Positions 1-7,414 of a DNA stretch of 15,159 nucleotides are shown piece after piece (position 1 is the stretch's first letter; each line of letters begins with the position of its first letter). Made by a program: the position numbers and the translations under genes. A model generated the notes under the pieces. The model ran no database searches. It was given only the letters and a program-made list of their open reading frames with translations, and had not been told where the DNA came from. Source of the DNA: WJMT01 sp964599635 (GTDB lineage Bacteria > Acidobacteriota > Aminicenantia > Aminicenantales > Aminicenantaceae). The stretch is from assembly GCA_964599635.1 (NCBI GenBank), contig CAZRGM010000040.1, forward strand, positions 1 through 15,159, given 5' to 3'.

Positions 1-83
1 AGCGTCGTCTTCCCGTGGTCTACATGCCCTATCGTCCCTATGTTTAAATGCGGCTTCTTCCTCTCAAACTTTGCCTTCGCCAT
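1..83 (-). CDS. tuf: Elongation factor Tu, N-terminal fragment (runs off window start)
   Basis: EF-Tu is the cytoplasmic GTPase that delivers aminoacyl-tRNA to the ribosomal A site. Only the first 27 codons are present; the rest lies beyond the window edge. The visible peptide begins MAKAKFERKKPHLNIGTIGH and continues into the P-loop GHVDHGKT at about residues 19-26, which is diagnostic of EF-Tu rather than EF-G (EF-G has AHIDAGKT). The ATG is preceded by a full AGGAGG seven bases upstream (plus-strand 91-96). The gene follows fusA by 43 bases, the usual str-operon order rpsL-rpsG-fusA-tuf. A second tuf 3' end lies at the other edge of the window, so the genome probably has two copies. Identification is secure; the full length cannot be judged here. 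Confidence 0.97.
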   Translation of the reverse strand, partial: MAKAKFERKKPHLNIGTIGHVDHGKTT

Positions 84-126
84 TGATTTACCTCCTAGTT
101 TCTCTTATTATTATTCATTTTTATGA

Positions 127-2217
127 TTAATAAGATACCTTTCCCTCTATTCTCGCAACTATCTTTTCCATAACTAAAGGACCGGTAGTTCTATATTCAA
201 AGAACTCCATGGTAAAAAATCCTCTGCCTTGAGTCAGAGTCCTGATATCGGTTGCATAACCAAACATTTCTGACATAGGGACGGAAGCCCTTACTACCCG
301 GCTCCTTCCACTCGAGTCCATATTTGCTATTTTAGCTCTCCTCGCCTTAAGATCTCCTACGACATCCCCTAAATATTCTTCTGGGGTCAAAACTTCAAGA
401 CTCATAATAGGCTCAAGCAAGGTAGGATTTGCCCTTTTGACAGCTTCTTTAAAAGCTAAAGATCCTGCAATTTTAAAAGCCATGGCCGTTGAATCAACCT
501 CGTGATAAGAACCATCAATCAAAGCTGCTTTAATATTAGTCATGGGGAAACCAGCCAACACACCGACTTCCATAGATTCTTTGATCCCGTCTTCAATAGG
601 AGGAATAAATTCCTTTGGAATGATTCCTCCCTTTATTTCATTCGTAAATTCAAACTCTTGACCCTCCGCAGAAGGTTCAATCCTTATTTTACATCGACCG
701 AACTGGCCTCGTCCTCCACTTTGTCGAATGTATTTTCCTTCCCCCTCTGCTTCCTGAGTAATGGTTTCTTTATAAGCAACTTGTGGGTTTCCTAGATTCG
801 CTTTCACTCCAAATTCTCTCAACATCCGTTCCATTAAAATCTCAAGATGCAGTTCTCCCATCCCATAAACCAATGTTTGTCCTGTCATAGGATCCTTTTT
901 TATTTTGAATGTAGGGTCTTCTTTAGCCAGCTTATTTAAAGCCTCACTTAATTTTAGATGCTCACTCCTAGATCTCGGTTCCACATGAGCCGAAACAACA
1001 GGCTCAGGGAATTCTATTGTAGAAAATAGAATGGGCCTGCTTCTTATACTCAAGGTGTCTCCTGTTGAAATCACCTTAGTGGATGTTAAAGCTGCAATAT
1101 CGCCTGAGAAGACTTCTCCAATATCTTTTCTTTTGTTCGAATGCATCTCTAATAAGCGACTGATTCTCTCTTCCTGCTCATTTGTACAGTTATATACAGA
1201 AGAGCCAACTTTGATTTTTCCTGAATACACCCTGAAAAATGCCAGCGTCCCCGCATAAGGATCGTTCATAACTTTAAAAACAAAAGCAGAAAAAGGCTCA
1301 TCATCGGAAGGCATCCTCTTCTCTATGGCTTTTGTCCTCGGATGATATCCACTTACTGGAGGAACATCTGCTGGAGATGGAAGATAGTCAACCACTGCAT
1401 CTAGAAGAGGATGGACTCCTTTGTTCTTAAATGACGATCCAAAAAGAACAGGAACAACCTGGAGTGACAGAGTCCCCTTTCTTACCGCATTGACAATTTC
1501 ATTCGATGATAAATCCTGGCCTTCTAAATATTTCTCCATAATTGAATCGTCAATATCACTCAAATTCTCAATCAGTTCCATTCTTTTTTGCTTCGCCTGT
1601 TCTCTATATTCTGAAGGAATTTCTCTTATTTTATATCTCACTCCAAGAATGTCATCACCATAATTGATTTCTTTCATATGAATTAGATCAATAATACCCT
1701 GAAAAGTTTCTTCTCTCCTTACGGGCAGCTGAACGATTAAAGGATTGATATTAAATCTTTCTCTCATCTTTCTGATCGCTCTTTCAGGGTTAACTCCAAT
1801 CCTATCCATCTTATTTATATACACAATCCTTGGTATCTTATATCGATCTGCCTGTCTCCAAACAGTTTCTGATTGAGCTTCAACTCCCCCAACTCCACAA
1901 AGGATAATGATAGCTCCATCCAAAACTCTAAGGGACCGTTCAACTTCTACTGTGAAATCCACATGTCCCGGAGTATCAATAATATTAATTCTACAATTTT
2001 TCCATCTACATGCGGTCGCCGCAGATGTAATTGTTATCCCACGCTCCTGCTCCTGCTCCATCCAGTCCATAACAGCTGTCCCTTCATCAACCTCTCCCAT
2101 CTTATGGGTAATACCAGTATAGAACAGGATACGCTCTGTGGTGGTAGTCTTCCCCGCATCGATATGGGCCATTATCCCAATATTCCTGACTTTCTCTATG
2201 GGGTCTCTTCTCTTCAA
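127..2217 (-). CDS. fusA: Elongation factor G
   Basis: EF-G is the translocase GTPase that moves tRNA and mRNA through the ribosome and, with RRF, recycles ribosomes. The chosen frame gives 696 residues, normal for bacterial EF-G. Visible motifs are P-loop AHIDAGKT (about 18-25), switch I RGITITSAAT (about 59-68), DTPGH (81-85), NKMD (135-138), domain III GMGELHLEIL, domain IV YKETIT and SGGRGQFG, and domain V SEMFGYAT. The reading frame stays open into rpsG, but nothing upstream looks like EF-G. The first plausible start is a TTG at 2215-2217 giving MKRRDPIEKVRNIGI, with GGAG seven bases before it. No ATG or GTG lies in frame between the rpsG stop and this point; an ATG at 2228-2230 is in another frame. 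The gene lies 52 bases after rpsG and 43 before tuf. The G5 region reads GSSFKNKG where GSAFKNKG is more usual. Confidence 0.96.
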   Translation of the reverse strand: MKRRDPIEKVRNIGIMAHIDAGKTTTTERILFYTGITHKMGEVDEGTAVMDWMEQEQERGITITSAATACRWKNCRINIIDTPGHVDFTVEVERSLRVLDGAIIILCGVGGVEAQSETVWRQADRYKIPRIVYINKMDRIGVNPERAIRKMRERFNINPLIVQLPVRREETFQGIIDLIHMKEINYGDDILGVRYKIREIPSEYREQAKQKRMELIENLSDIDDSIMEKYLEGQDLSSNEIVNAVRKGTLSLQVVPVLFGSSFKNKGVHPLLDAVVDYLPSPADVPPVSGYHPRTKAIEKRMPSDDEPFSAFVFKVMNDPYAGTLAFFRVYSGKIKVGSSVYNCTNEQEERISRLLEMHSNKRKDIGEVFSGDIAALTSTKVISTGDTLSIRSRPILFSTIEFPEPVVSAHVEPRSRSEHLKLSEALNKLAKEDPTFKIKKDPMTGQTLVYGMGELHLEILMERMLREFGVKANLGNPQVAYKETITQEAEGEGKYIRQSGGRGQFGRCKIRIEPSAEGQEFEFTNEIKGGIIPKEFIPPIEDGIKESMEVGVLAGFPMTNIKAALIDGSYHEVDSTAMAFKIAGSLAFKEAVKRANPTLLEPIMSLEVLTPEEYLGDVVGDLKARRAKIANMDSSGRSRVVRASVPMSEMFGYATDIRTLTQGRGFFTMEFFEYRTTGPLVMEKIVARIEGKVSY

Positions 2218-2224
2218 TTCTGAA

Positions 2225-2228
2225 CTCC
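2225..2228 (-). promoter_or_regulatory. Shine-Dalgarno site that sets the fusA TTG start
   Basis: GGAG on the minus strand, seven bases before the TTG at 2215-2217. It is the only good ribosome binding site in the rpsG-fusA gap at proper distance from an in-frame start codon, and so supports the non-ATG start of fusA. An AAGGA lies further upstream but has no in-frame start at a useful distance. Confidence 0.65.
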
Positions 2229-2269
2229 ATCTTGGCTTTTTTAAATCCTTAATATAAATATGTATTAGA

Positions 2270-2740
2270 CTACCATTTATAATGAGCAAAAGCTCTATTG
2301 GCTTTTGCCATTCGGTGAGTATCTTCTCTTTTTTTGATAGATCCACCTTTATTTTCAGCAGCTTCCATTATTTCTGCAGATAACTTTTCCACCATACTCT
2401 TCCCAGGCCTCTGTGCAGAATAAATGAGAAGCCATCTTATGGCCAAAGAAATGCTCCTTTTCTCTTCGACTTCAACAGGAACTTGATAAGTGGCCCCTCC
2501 CACTCTTCTTGACTTGGTCTCTAAAATCGGTCTTATATTGTTAAGAGCTTTTTCATAAATCTTTAAAGGATCTTCTTTTTTGCTTTTCTTTATCCTATCC
2601 AGCGCTCCATACACAATTCTTGAGGCAGTGCTTTTTTTCCCGTCTTTCATAACGCCATTAATAAGCTGAGAAATTAGAGTGCTGTTATAAGAATAGTCCG
2701 GAATTTTTTCTCTCTTTTTAACTTTACCTTTCCTGGGCAT
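2270..2740 (-). CDS. rpsG: 30S ribosomal protein S7 (uS7)
   Basis: S7 is a primary 16S rRNA binder that nucleates assembly of the 30S head and lies near the E site. The product is 156 residues, the standard bacterial length. It begins MPRKGKVKKR, has the conserved central segment RRVGGATYQVPVEV (about 78-91) and the RWLL helix, and ends AFAHYKW. The ATG is preceded by AGGAG six bases upstream, and the gap after the rpsL stop is 11 bases, so translation is probably coupled to rpsL. In E. coli S7 represses the str operon by binding the rpsL-rpsG intercistronic RNA. Here that spacer is too short to hold an equivalent structure, so any such feedback would have to act elsewhere (inference). The gene is intact. 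Confidence 0.98.
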   Translation of the reverse strand: MPRKGKVKKREKIPDYSYNSTLISQLINGVMKDGKKSTASRIVYGALDRIKKSKKEDPLKIYEKALNNIRPILETKSRRVGGATYQVPVEVEEKRSISLAIRWLLIYSAQRPGKSMVEKLSAEIMEAAENKGGSIKKREDTHRMAKANRAFAHYKW

Positions 2741-2751
2741 TCTTCTCTCCT

Positions 2752-3141
2752 CTATCCACCTACTTTTTTCTGCTTGGGTTTTTTAGCTCCATACTTTGAA
2801 CGCCCTTGTGCTCGATCCTGGACACCTTCGCTATCAAGGGCTCCTCTAATGATATGATAGCGAACTCCTGGTAAATCTTTGACTCGTCCTCCTCTGATGA
2901 CAACAATCGAATGTTCCTGAAGATCATGACCAATCCCTGGAATATAGCCTGTAACTTCTTTGTTGTTCGTCAGTCTGATTCTCGCCACTTTCCTCATGGC
3001 CGAATTAGGTTTTTTGGGCGTGGTGGTAAAAACTCTGGTGCAAACTCCTCTCTTTTGGGGACACTTGTCTAAAGCTGGAGATTTAGTTTTGCTTTTTTTA
3101 CTCTTCCGTCCTTTCCTCACTAACTGATTTACAGTTGGCAA
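2752..3141 (-). CDS. rpsL: 30S ribosomal protein S12 (uS12)
   Basis: S12 lies at the decoding centre of the 30S subunit and tunes translational accuracy. The product is 129 residues and begins MPTVNQLVRKGR, the canonical S12 start. The start codon is TTG, not ATG, with AAGGAG seven bases upstream; no in-frame ATG lies nearby. The streptomycin-relevant loops are TPKKPNSA (Lys43/Lys44 counting Met1) and GRVKDLPGVRY (Lys88). They keep the lysines found in streptomycin-sensitive ribosomes, and Asp89, the residue methylthiolated by RimO in E. coli, is present. The gene is first in the str operon, 127 bases after rpoC, and has its own predicted promoter in that gap. The TTG start may lower initiation (inference). 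Confidence 0.98.
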   Translation of the reverse strand: MPTVNQLVRKGRKSKKSKTKSPALDKCPQKRGVCTRVFTTTPKKPNSAMRKVARIRLTNNKEVTGYIPGIGHDLQEHSIVVIRGGRVKDLPGVRYHIIRGALDSEGVQDRAQGRSKYGAKKPKQKKVGG

Positions 3142-3148
3142 TAGATTA

Positions 3149-3154
3149 CTCCTT
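3149..3154 (-). promoter_or_regulatory. Shine-Dalgarno site of rpsL, supporting a TTG start
   Basis: AAGGAG on the minus strand, seven bases before the TTG at 3139-3141. The spacing is ideal, which makes the TTG the clear start of S12. The site also overlaps the end of a seven-codon leader reading frame (3146-3169). Confidence 0.8.
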
Positions 3155-3181
3155 TTTAATATTCATCATGTTGTCATTAAA

Positions 3182-3201
3182 TTTGGCTAAAATCCGCCAA
3201 A
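3182..3201 (-). promoter_or_regulatory. Small hairpin in the rpsL mRNA leader
   Basis: The arms TTTGGC and GCCAAA can pair over six base pairs around an eight-base loop. The hairpin lies just downstream of the predicted str-operon promoter and about 28 bases before the rpsL ribosome binding site. The tract after it is only TTTAATG, so it is not a convincing intrinsic terminator. It could be a leader structure for stability or feedback, or chance in AT-rich sequence. Confidence 0.35.
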
Positions 3202-3213
3202 ATGAATGTTCGG

Positions 3214-3242
3214 ATGATAGCAAACCCAGCCTGTTATGTCAA
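3214..3242 (-). promoter_or_regulatory. Predicted sigma70-type promoter for the str operon (rpsL-rpsG-fusA-tuf)
   Basis: On the minus strand there is a perfect -35 box TTGACA (3237-3242), a 17-base spacer and a -10 box TATCAT (3214-3219). A TG one base before the -10 box makes it an extended -10. Transcription would begin near 3207-3209, leaving a leader of about 66 bases before the rpsL start. It lies in the largest non-coding gap of the window, between rpoC and rpsL. Its position suggests that the ribosomal and elongation-factor genes downstream can be transcribed apart from rpoBC as well as by read-through. This is the best promoter match I see in the window; no terminator precedes it. Confidence 0.8.
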
Positions 3243-3268
3243 GGTTTTAAAAATATTTAGAAAGATTT

Positions 3269-6200
3269 TTACTGGCTTATTTGAAGGTCGACTTCTTCTT
3301 CCTTTTTTTCTCCCTTCTCTTCGCCTAATTCAATCCGCTGATGAGCTTTATAACCAGTCCCAGCAGGAATCAATCTTCCCATAATTATATTCTCTTTAAG
3401 TCGACGCAAATGATCGATTTTCCCGTAAAGACTTGCCTCAGTTAAAACCCGCGTTGTCTCCTGGAAGGATGCGGCAGCAATAAAACTGCTTGTGCTTAAG
3501 GCACTCTTGGTTATGCCAAGAAGTAACGGCCGTGCCTTAGCTGGTTTGCCGCCTTTCTCTATAACTTCTTTATTCTCTTCCTGAAAAATAAATTTATCAA
3601 CCTTTTCATCGATCAGAAAATCAGTATCCCCCACTTCTTCCACCTTAACCCACCTCAACATCTGCCGTATAATAACTTCCATATGCTTATCATTTATTGG
3701 GACTCCCTGAAGTCTGTAAACTCCCTGCACTTCTCTTAATAAATATTCAGCAAGTTCTTTTTCTCCTAACACTCGCAGAATATCATGGGGATTCACAGGT
3801 CCGTCCATTAAAGGAGTGCCTGCCTTAACCCTCTCTTTTTCTCCCACAATCACATGAGCTTCTTTAGGAATAAAATACTCCTTTTCACCTCCACGCTCAT
3901 TTTCTACGATAATCTTTCTATTCCCTCTGACTAAACCTCCATAACTGGCCACTCCATCTATCTCGGATATCGTGGCTGGGGCTTTCGGCCTTCTTGCTTC
4001 AAACAGTTCTTCAGCTCTTGGCAGTCCCCCTGTAATATCCTTAGTCCTGGTCGCTTCTCTTGGGATCTTAGCCAAAACATCACCTGCAAATATTTTGTCA
4101 TTCTCCTTAATTTCAAGATTCGCACCTGAAGGGAGAAAATATTTTTTCAACACAACTGGCTTTCCTTTATCATATTTTCTCATCTCGTCCACTATTAAAA
4201 TTTGAGGCTGCATCTTATCGTCCTTAGGGTCTGTTATGACTTGAGTGATCAATCCGGTGAACTCATCTTGGACTTCTTCCATTGTCAATCCAAGAACGAC
4301 ATCACGGAAAAGCACTTTTCCCGTTTCTTCACTGATGATGTAGGTATTAAAGGGATCCCATTCTGCGAACTGCTGTCTTTCCTCCACCTTTTCCCCGTCT
4401 TTCTTGAAAACCTGGGCTCCATAAGGAACCTGATAATGTTCTATCTCACGATTCCTGTGGTCAAGGATAGCGATCCGAGCATTCCGGTTAACAACTATAA
4501 TTTTCCCTTCTTTGTTAGTGACATATTTTAGATTATCAAGTTTGATGACTCCATCATTTTTTGCCTCAAGCTTTGACTTTTCTGCTCCTCCCATTGCAAT
4601 CCCACCGACATGGAACGTTCTCATTGTCAACTGTGTTCCAGGCTCTCCAATGGACTGAGCGGCCTGCACTCCGACAGCTTCTCCCAATTCAACAAGATCC
4701 CCCGTTGCCATATCCCGACCATAACAAAGTTGGCATACACCTCTTTTTGACTCACAGGTTAAAACGGACCGAATCTTAATTTTTTCAACACCAATGCTTT
4801 CCAGTCTTTGAGCAATTTCTTCTGTTATCTCCTCATTGACATCAACAATAATCTCATTCGTATCCGGATGAGTCACTTTCTCTAAAGAAGTCCGCCCGAC
4901 AATCCGATCGACAAAAGGCTCAATAAGCTCTCCATTTTCGACAATAGCTGATACCTGAACCCCTTTGAGAGTCCCACAATCATGCTCATCGACAATGACT
5001 TCTTGTGAAACATCCACCAGTCTTCGGGTTAAATATCCTGAATTCGCCGTTTTGAGAGCCGTATCAGCCAATCCTTTCCTGGCTCCATGAGTAGAGATAA
5101 AATACTGCAGAACGTTCAAACCTTCTCTTAAATTAGAAATAATAGGAGTCTCTATGATTTCTCCTGATGGCTTACTCATAAGGCCCCTCATCCCTGCTAG
5201 CTGACGAATCTGCTGCTTATTGCCTCTTGACCCCGAATCAGCCATAACAAATAACGGATTTAATTTGTTGCTCTCAAAACTGATTTTTCGCATATCTTCA
5301 ATCATAGCTTGAGAAACTTTATCTGTCACACTCCCCCAAACTCCAACAACTCTATTGAATCTTTCTCTAGCAGAAATCACTCCTTCTTTATAAAGGCCCT
5401 CAATTTTCTGGACCTCTTTATGAGCCTTGTCAACTAAATCGGCTTTCTCTGGAGGCGTAACAAAATCATCTATACCCAATGAAAATCCTGCGCTGCTTGC
5501 ATATTTAAATCCAATCTCTTTCATGTCATCTAAAACTTTAATGGTGGTATCCCGTCCGAGTTTCAAATAAGTGTAGTAAACAAGACTCTCAATTCCTTTC
5601 TTTTTCAATTTTCCATTCACAAAAGGAATTTCATCAGGGAATATATCATTAAATATGATCCGACCTGGGGTTGTCTCTATCAGTTCATTGTTTACCTCTT
5701 TCACAGGACAAGTTAGGACATCTTGATCATCATAATAAGCTGAAAGGTTCATAAAAAACCCTTTTAACCTTACTTTTATATGAGCATGAAGATTGACTTC
5801 TTTACTTTCCATCGCCATCAGCGCTTCTTCTTTAGATGAAAAAATTCTTCCCTCTCCTTTCTGATCCTTTTGGGAAAGAGTTAAATAATAACAACCTAAA
5901 ACCATATCTTGACTGGGAATAGCCAAAGGACGGCCATTGGCAGGAGACAAGATATTTTTGGTTGCAAGCATGAGATTCTGAGCTTCGACTTGGGCTTCAA
6001 CAGAAAGAGGTACGTGGACAGCCATCTGATCTCCATCAAAATCAGCATTGAACGCCGCACAGACTAAAGGATGGATTTGGATGGCTTTCCCTTCTACCAG
6101 AATAGGCTGAAAGGCTTGAATCCCAAGTCTGTGAAGTGTGGGTGCCCGATTCAAAAGGATAGGGTGTTCTTTAACCACTTCCTCCAGATAATCCCATACT

Positions 6201-7414
6201 TCAGGCCTTTCTTGTTCATGCCATTCCCTAGCGACTTTCACACTGGGAACCAGGCCTTCCTTCTCTAACTTATGAAAGATAAAGGGCTTGAACAACTCCA
6301 GAGCCATTTTTTTGGGGAGCCCGCATTGATTCAGCTTGAGTTCTGGACCCACCACAATGACAGATCTCCCTGAATAATCAACCCTCTTGCCGAGAAGGTT
6401 CTGTCTAAACCTTCCCTGTTTTCCCCGCAAAGATTCACTCAAAGATTTTAAAGGTCTCCTGTTGGGACCTAAATGAACCCTTCCTCTACGTCCATTGTCA
6501 AATAAAGCATCTACAGCTTCCTGAAGCATTCTTTTTTCATTCCGAATGATCAATTCTGGAGCTCTAAGCTCAATCAATTTTTTCAACCTATTATTTCTGT
6601 TTATAACTCTTCGATAAAGGTCATTAAGATCAGAAGTAGCAAATCGACCTCCGTCCAGTCTAACAAGAGGTCGTAAATCTGGAGGAATAACAGGGATCAC
6701 GTCTAGAACCATCCACTCAGGTCTATTGCCAGAAGTCTTTAAAGCTTTGAAGACTCTGAGTCGTTTGGCTGCACGAAGCCTTCTCTGCTTTGATGTTTCA
6801 GTTTTCATTTTCTTTCTCAAACGACTGCTTTCTTTATCAATATCAATTTTTTCCAGCAGTGTCTTGATTGCCTCGGCTCCAATAGAAGATTTAAATCCAT
6901 CTCCATATTTTTCCTGTGCTTCCTTATATTCCTCCTCAGTTAACAACTGCCTTTTCTTAAGAGGAGTATCTCCAGGATCAATCACGATATAGGATTCAAA
7001 ATAGAGTACTTTTTCCAAATCTTTTATTTTTAAATCAAGCAGCAGCCCCATTCGGCTTGGAAGACTCTTGGAAAACCAAATATGAGCTACAGGAGAAGCA
7101 AGCTTTATATGACCCATGCGTTCTCGTCTTACACTAGAACGAGTCACCTCAACCCCACATCTCTCACATATAATTCCCCTGTATTTCATGCGCTTGTATT
7201 TTCCACAAAGACATTCATAGTCATTGATAGGACCGAATATCTTGGCGCAAAAAAGTCCATCTTTCTCAGGTTTAAAAGTTCTATAATTAATGGTTTCAGG
7301 TTTGGTAACCTCCCCCCAAGACCAGCTCAAAATCTTTTCAGGCGAAGCAATATTTATCCTGACTTGATCAAAATCAACTTTAGGTTTCCCTCCCATAGAA
7401 TGCCTTGTATCCAT
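3269..7414 (-). CDS. rpoC: DNA-directed RNA polymerase subunit beta'
   Basis: Beta' forms half of the RNA polymerase active cleft and holds the catalytic magnesium. The product is 1381 residues. In order: N-terminal zinc finger CLCG with CERCG (Cys68, 70, 83, 86); the DNA-binding and lid/rudder part with GKRVDYSGRSVIVVGP; the catalytic NADFDGD at 456-462; the second zinc site (Cys813, then CESKRGVCQLC with Cys887, 894, 897); the trigger loop EPGTQLTMRTFHVGG (about 924-938); and the C-terminal omega-binding region. The trigger loop is split by an insert of about 180 residues (roughly 942-1125) that rejoins at TKDITGGLPR, matching the position of E. coli SI3. This type is absent from Firmicutes and Actinobacteria. 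The ATG overlaps the rpoB TAA by one base (TAATG) and has AAGGAG seven bases upstream, so the two subunits are translationally coupled. The C-terminus is acidic and lysine-rich. Confidence 0.99.
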   Translation of the reverse strand: MDTRHSMGGKPKVDFDQVRINIASPEKILSWSWGEVTKPETINYRTFKPEKDGLFCAKIFGPINDYECLCGKYKRMKYRGIICERCGVEVTRSSVRRERMGHIKLASPVAHIWFSKSLPSRMGLLLDLKIKDLEKVLYFESYIVIDPGDTPLKKRQLLTEEEYKEAQEKYGDGFKSSIGAEAIKTLLEKIDIDKESSRLRKKMKTETSKQRRLRAAKRLRVFKALKTSGNRPEWMVLDVIPVIPPDLRPLVRLDGGRFATSDLNDLYRRVINRNNRLKKLIELRAPELIIRNEKRMLQEAVDALFDNGRRGRVHLGPNRRPLKSLSESLRGKQGRFRQNLLGKRVDYSGRSVIVVGPELKLNQCGLPKKMALELFKPFIFHKLEKEGLVPSVKVAREWHEQERPEVWDYLEEVVKEHPILLNRAPTLHRLGIQAFQPILVEGKAIQIHPLVCAAFNADFDGDQMAVHVPLSVEAQVEAQNLMLATKNILSPANGRPLAIPSQDMVLGCYYLTLSQKDQKGEGRIFSSKEEALMAMESKEVNLHAHIKVRLKGFFMNLSAYYDDQDVLTCPVKEVNNELIETTPGRIIFNDIFPDEIPFVNGKLKKKGIESLVYYTYLKLGRDTTIKVLDDMKEIGFKYASSAGFSLGIDDFVTPPEKADLVDKAHKEVQKIEGLYKEGVISARERFNRVVGVWGSVTDKVSQAMIEDMRKISFESNKLNPLFVMADSGSRGNKQQIRQLAGMRGLMSKPSGEIIETPIISNLREGLNVLQYFISTHGARKGLADTALKTANSGYLTRRLVDVSQEVIVDEHDCGTLKGVQVSAIVENGELIEPFVDRIVGRTSLEKVTHPDTNEIIVDVNEEITEEIAQRLESIGVEKIKIRSVLTCESKRGVCQLCYGRDMATGDLVELGEAVGVQAAQSIGEPGTQLTMRTFHVGGIAMGGAEKSKLEAKNDGVIKLDNLKYVTNKEGKIIVVNRNARIAILDHRNREIEHYQVPYGAQVFKKDGEKVEERQQFAEWDPFNTYIISEETGKVLFRDVVLGLTMEEVQDEFTGLITQVITDPKDDKMQPQILIVDEMRKYDKGKPVVLKKYFLPSGANLEIKENDKIFAGDVLAKIPREATRTKDITGGLPRAEELFEARRPKAPATISEIDGVASYGGLVRGNRKIIVENERGGEKEYFIPKEAHVIVGEKERVKAGTPLMDGPVNPHDILRVLGEKELAEYLLREVQGVYRLQGVPINDKHMEVIIRQMLRWVKVEEVGDTDFLIDEKVDKFIFQEENKEVIEKGGKPAKARPLLLGITKSALSTSSFIAAASFQETTRVLTEASLYGKIDHLRRLKENIIMGRLIPAGTGYKAHQRIELGEEKGEKKEEEVDLQISQ

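Noticed and set aside
2228..2230. ATG upstream of fusA as the true start
   Set aside because: It is in a different frame from EF-G (it reads MEFRIEEKRPH) and would require a frameshift. The TTG frame matches EF-G directly after the start.
2218..2346. A longer EF-G reading frame reaching 43 codons into rpsG
   Set aside because: The extra residues have no EF-G likeness, lie largely over the S7 coding region, and include no in-frame ATG or GTG after the rpsG stop. The TTG at 2217 with GGAG upstream gives a normal EF-G N-terminus.
3142..3268. Intrinsic terminator between rpoC and the str operon
   Set aside because: The only hairpin (3182-3201) is short, lies downstream of the predicted promoter and is not followed by a T-run.
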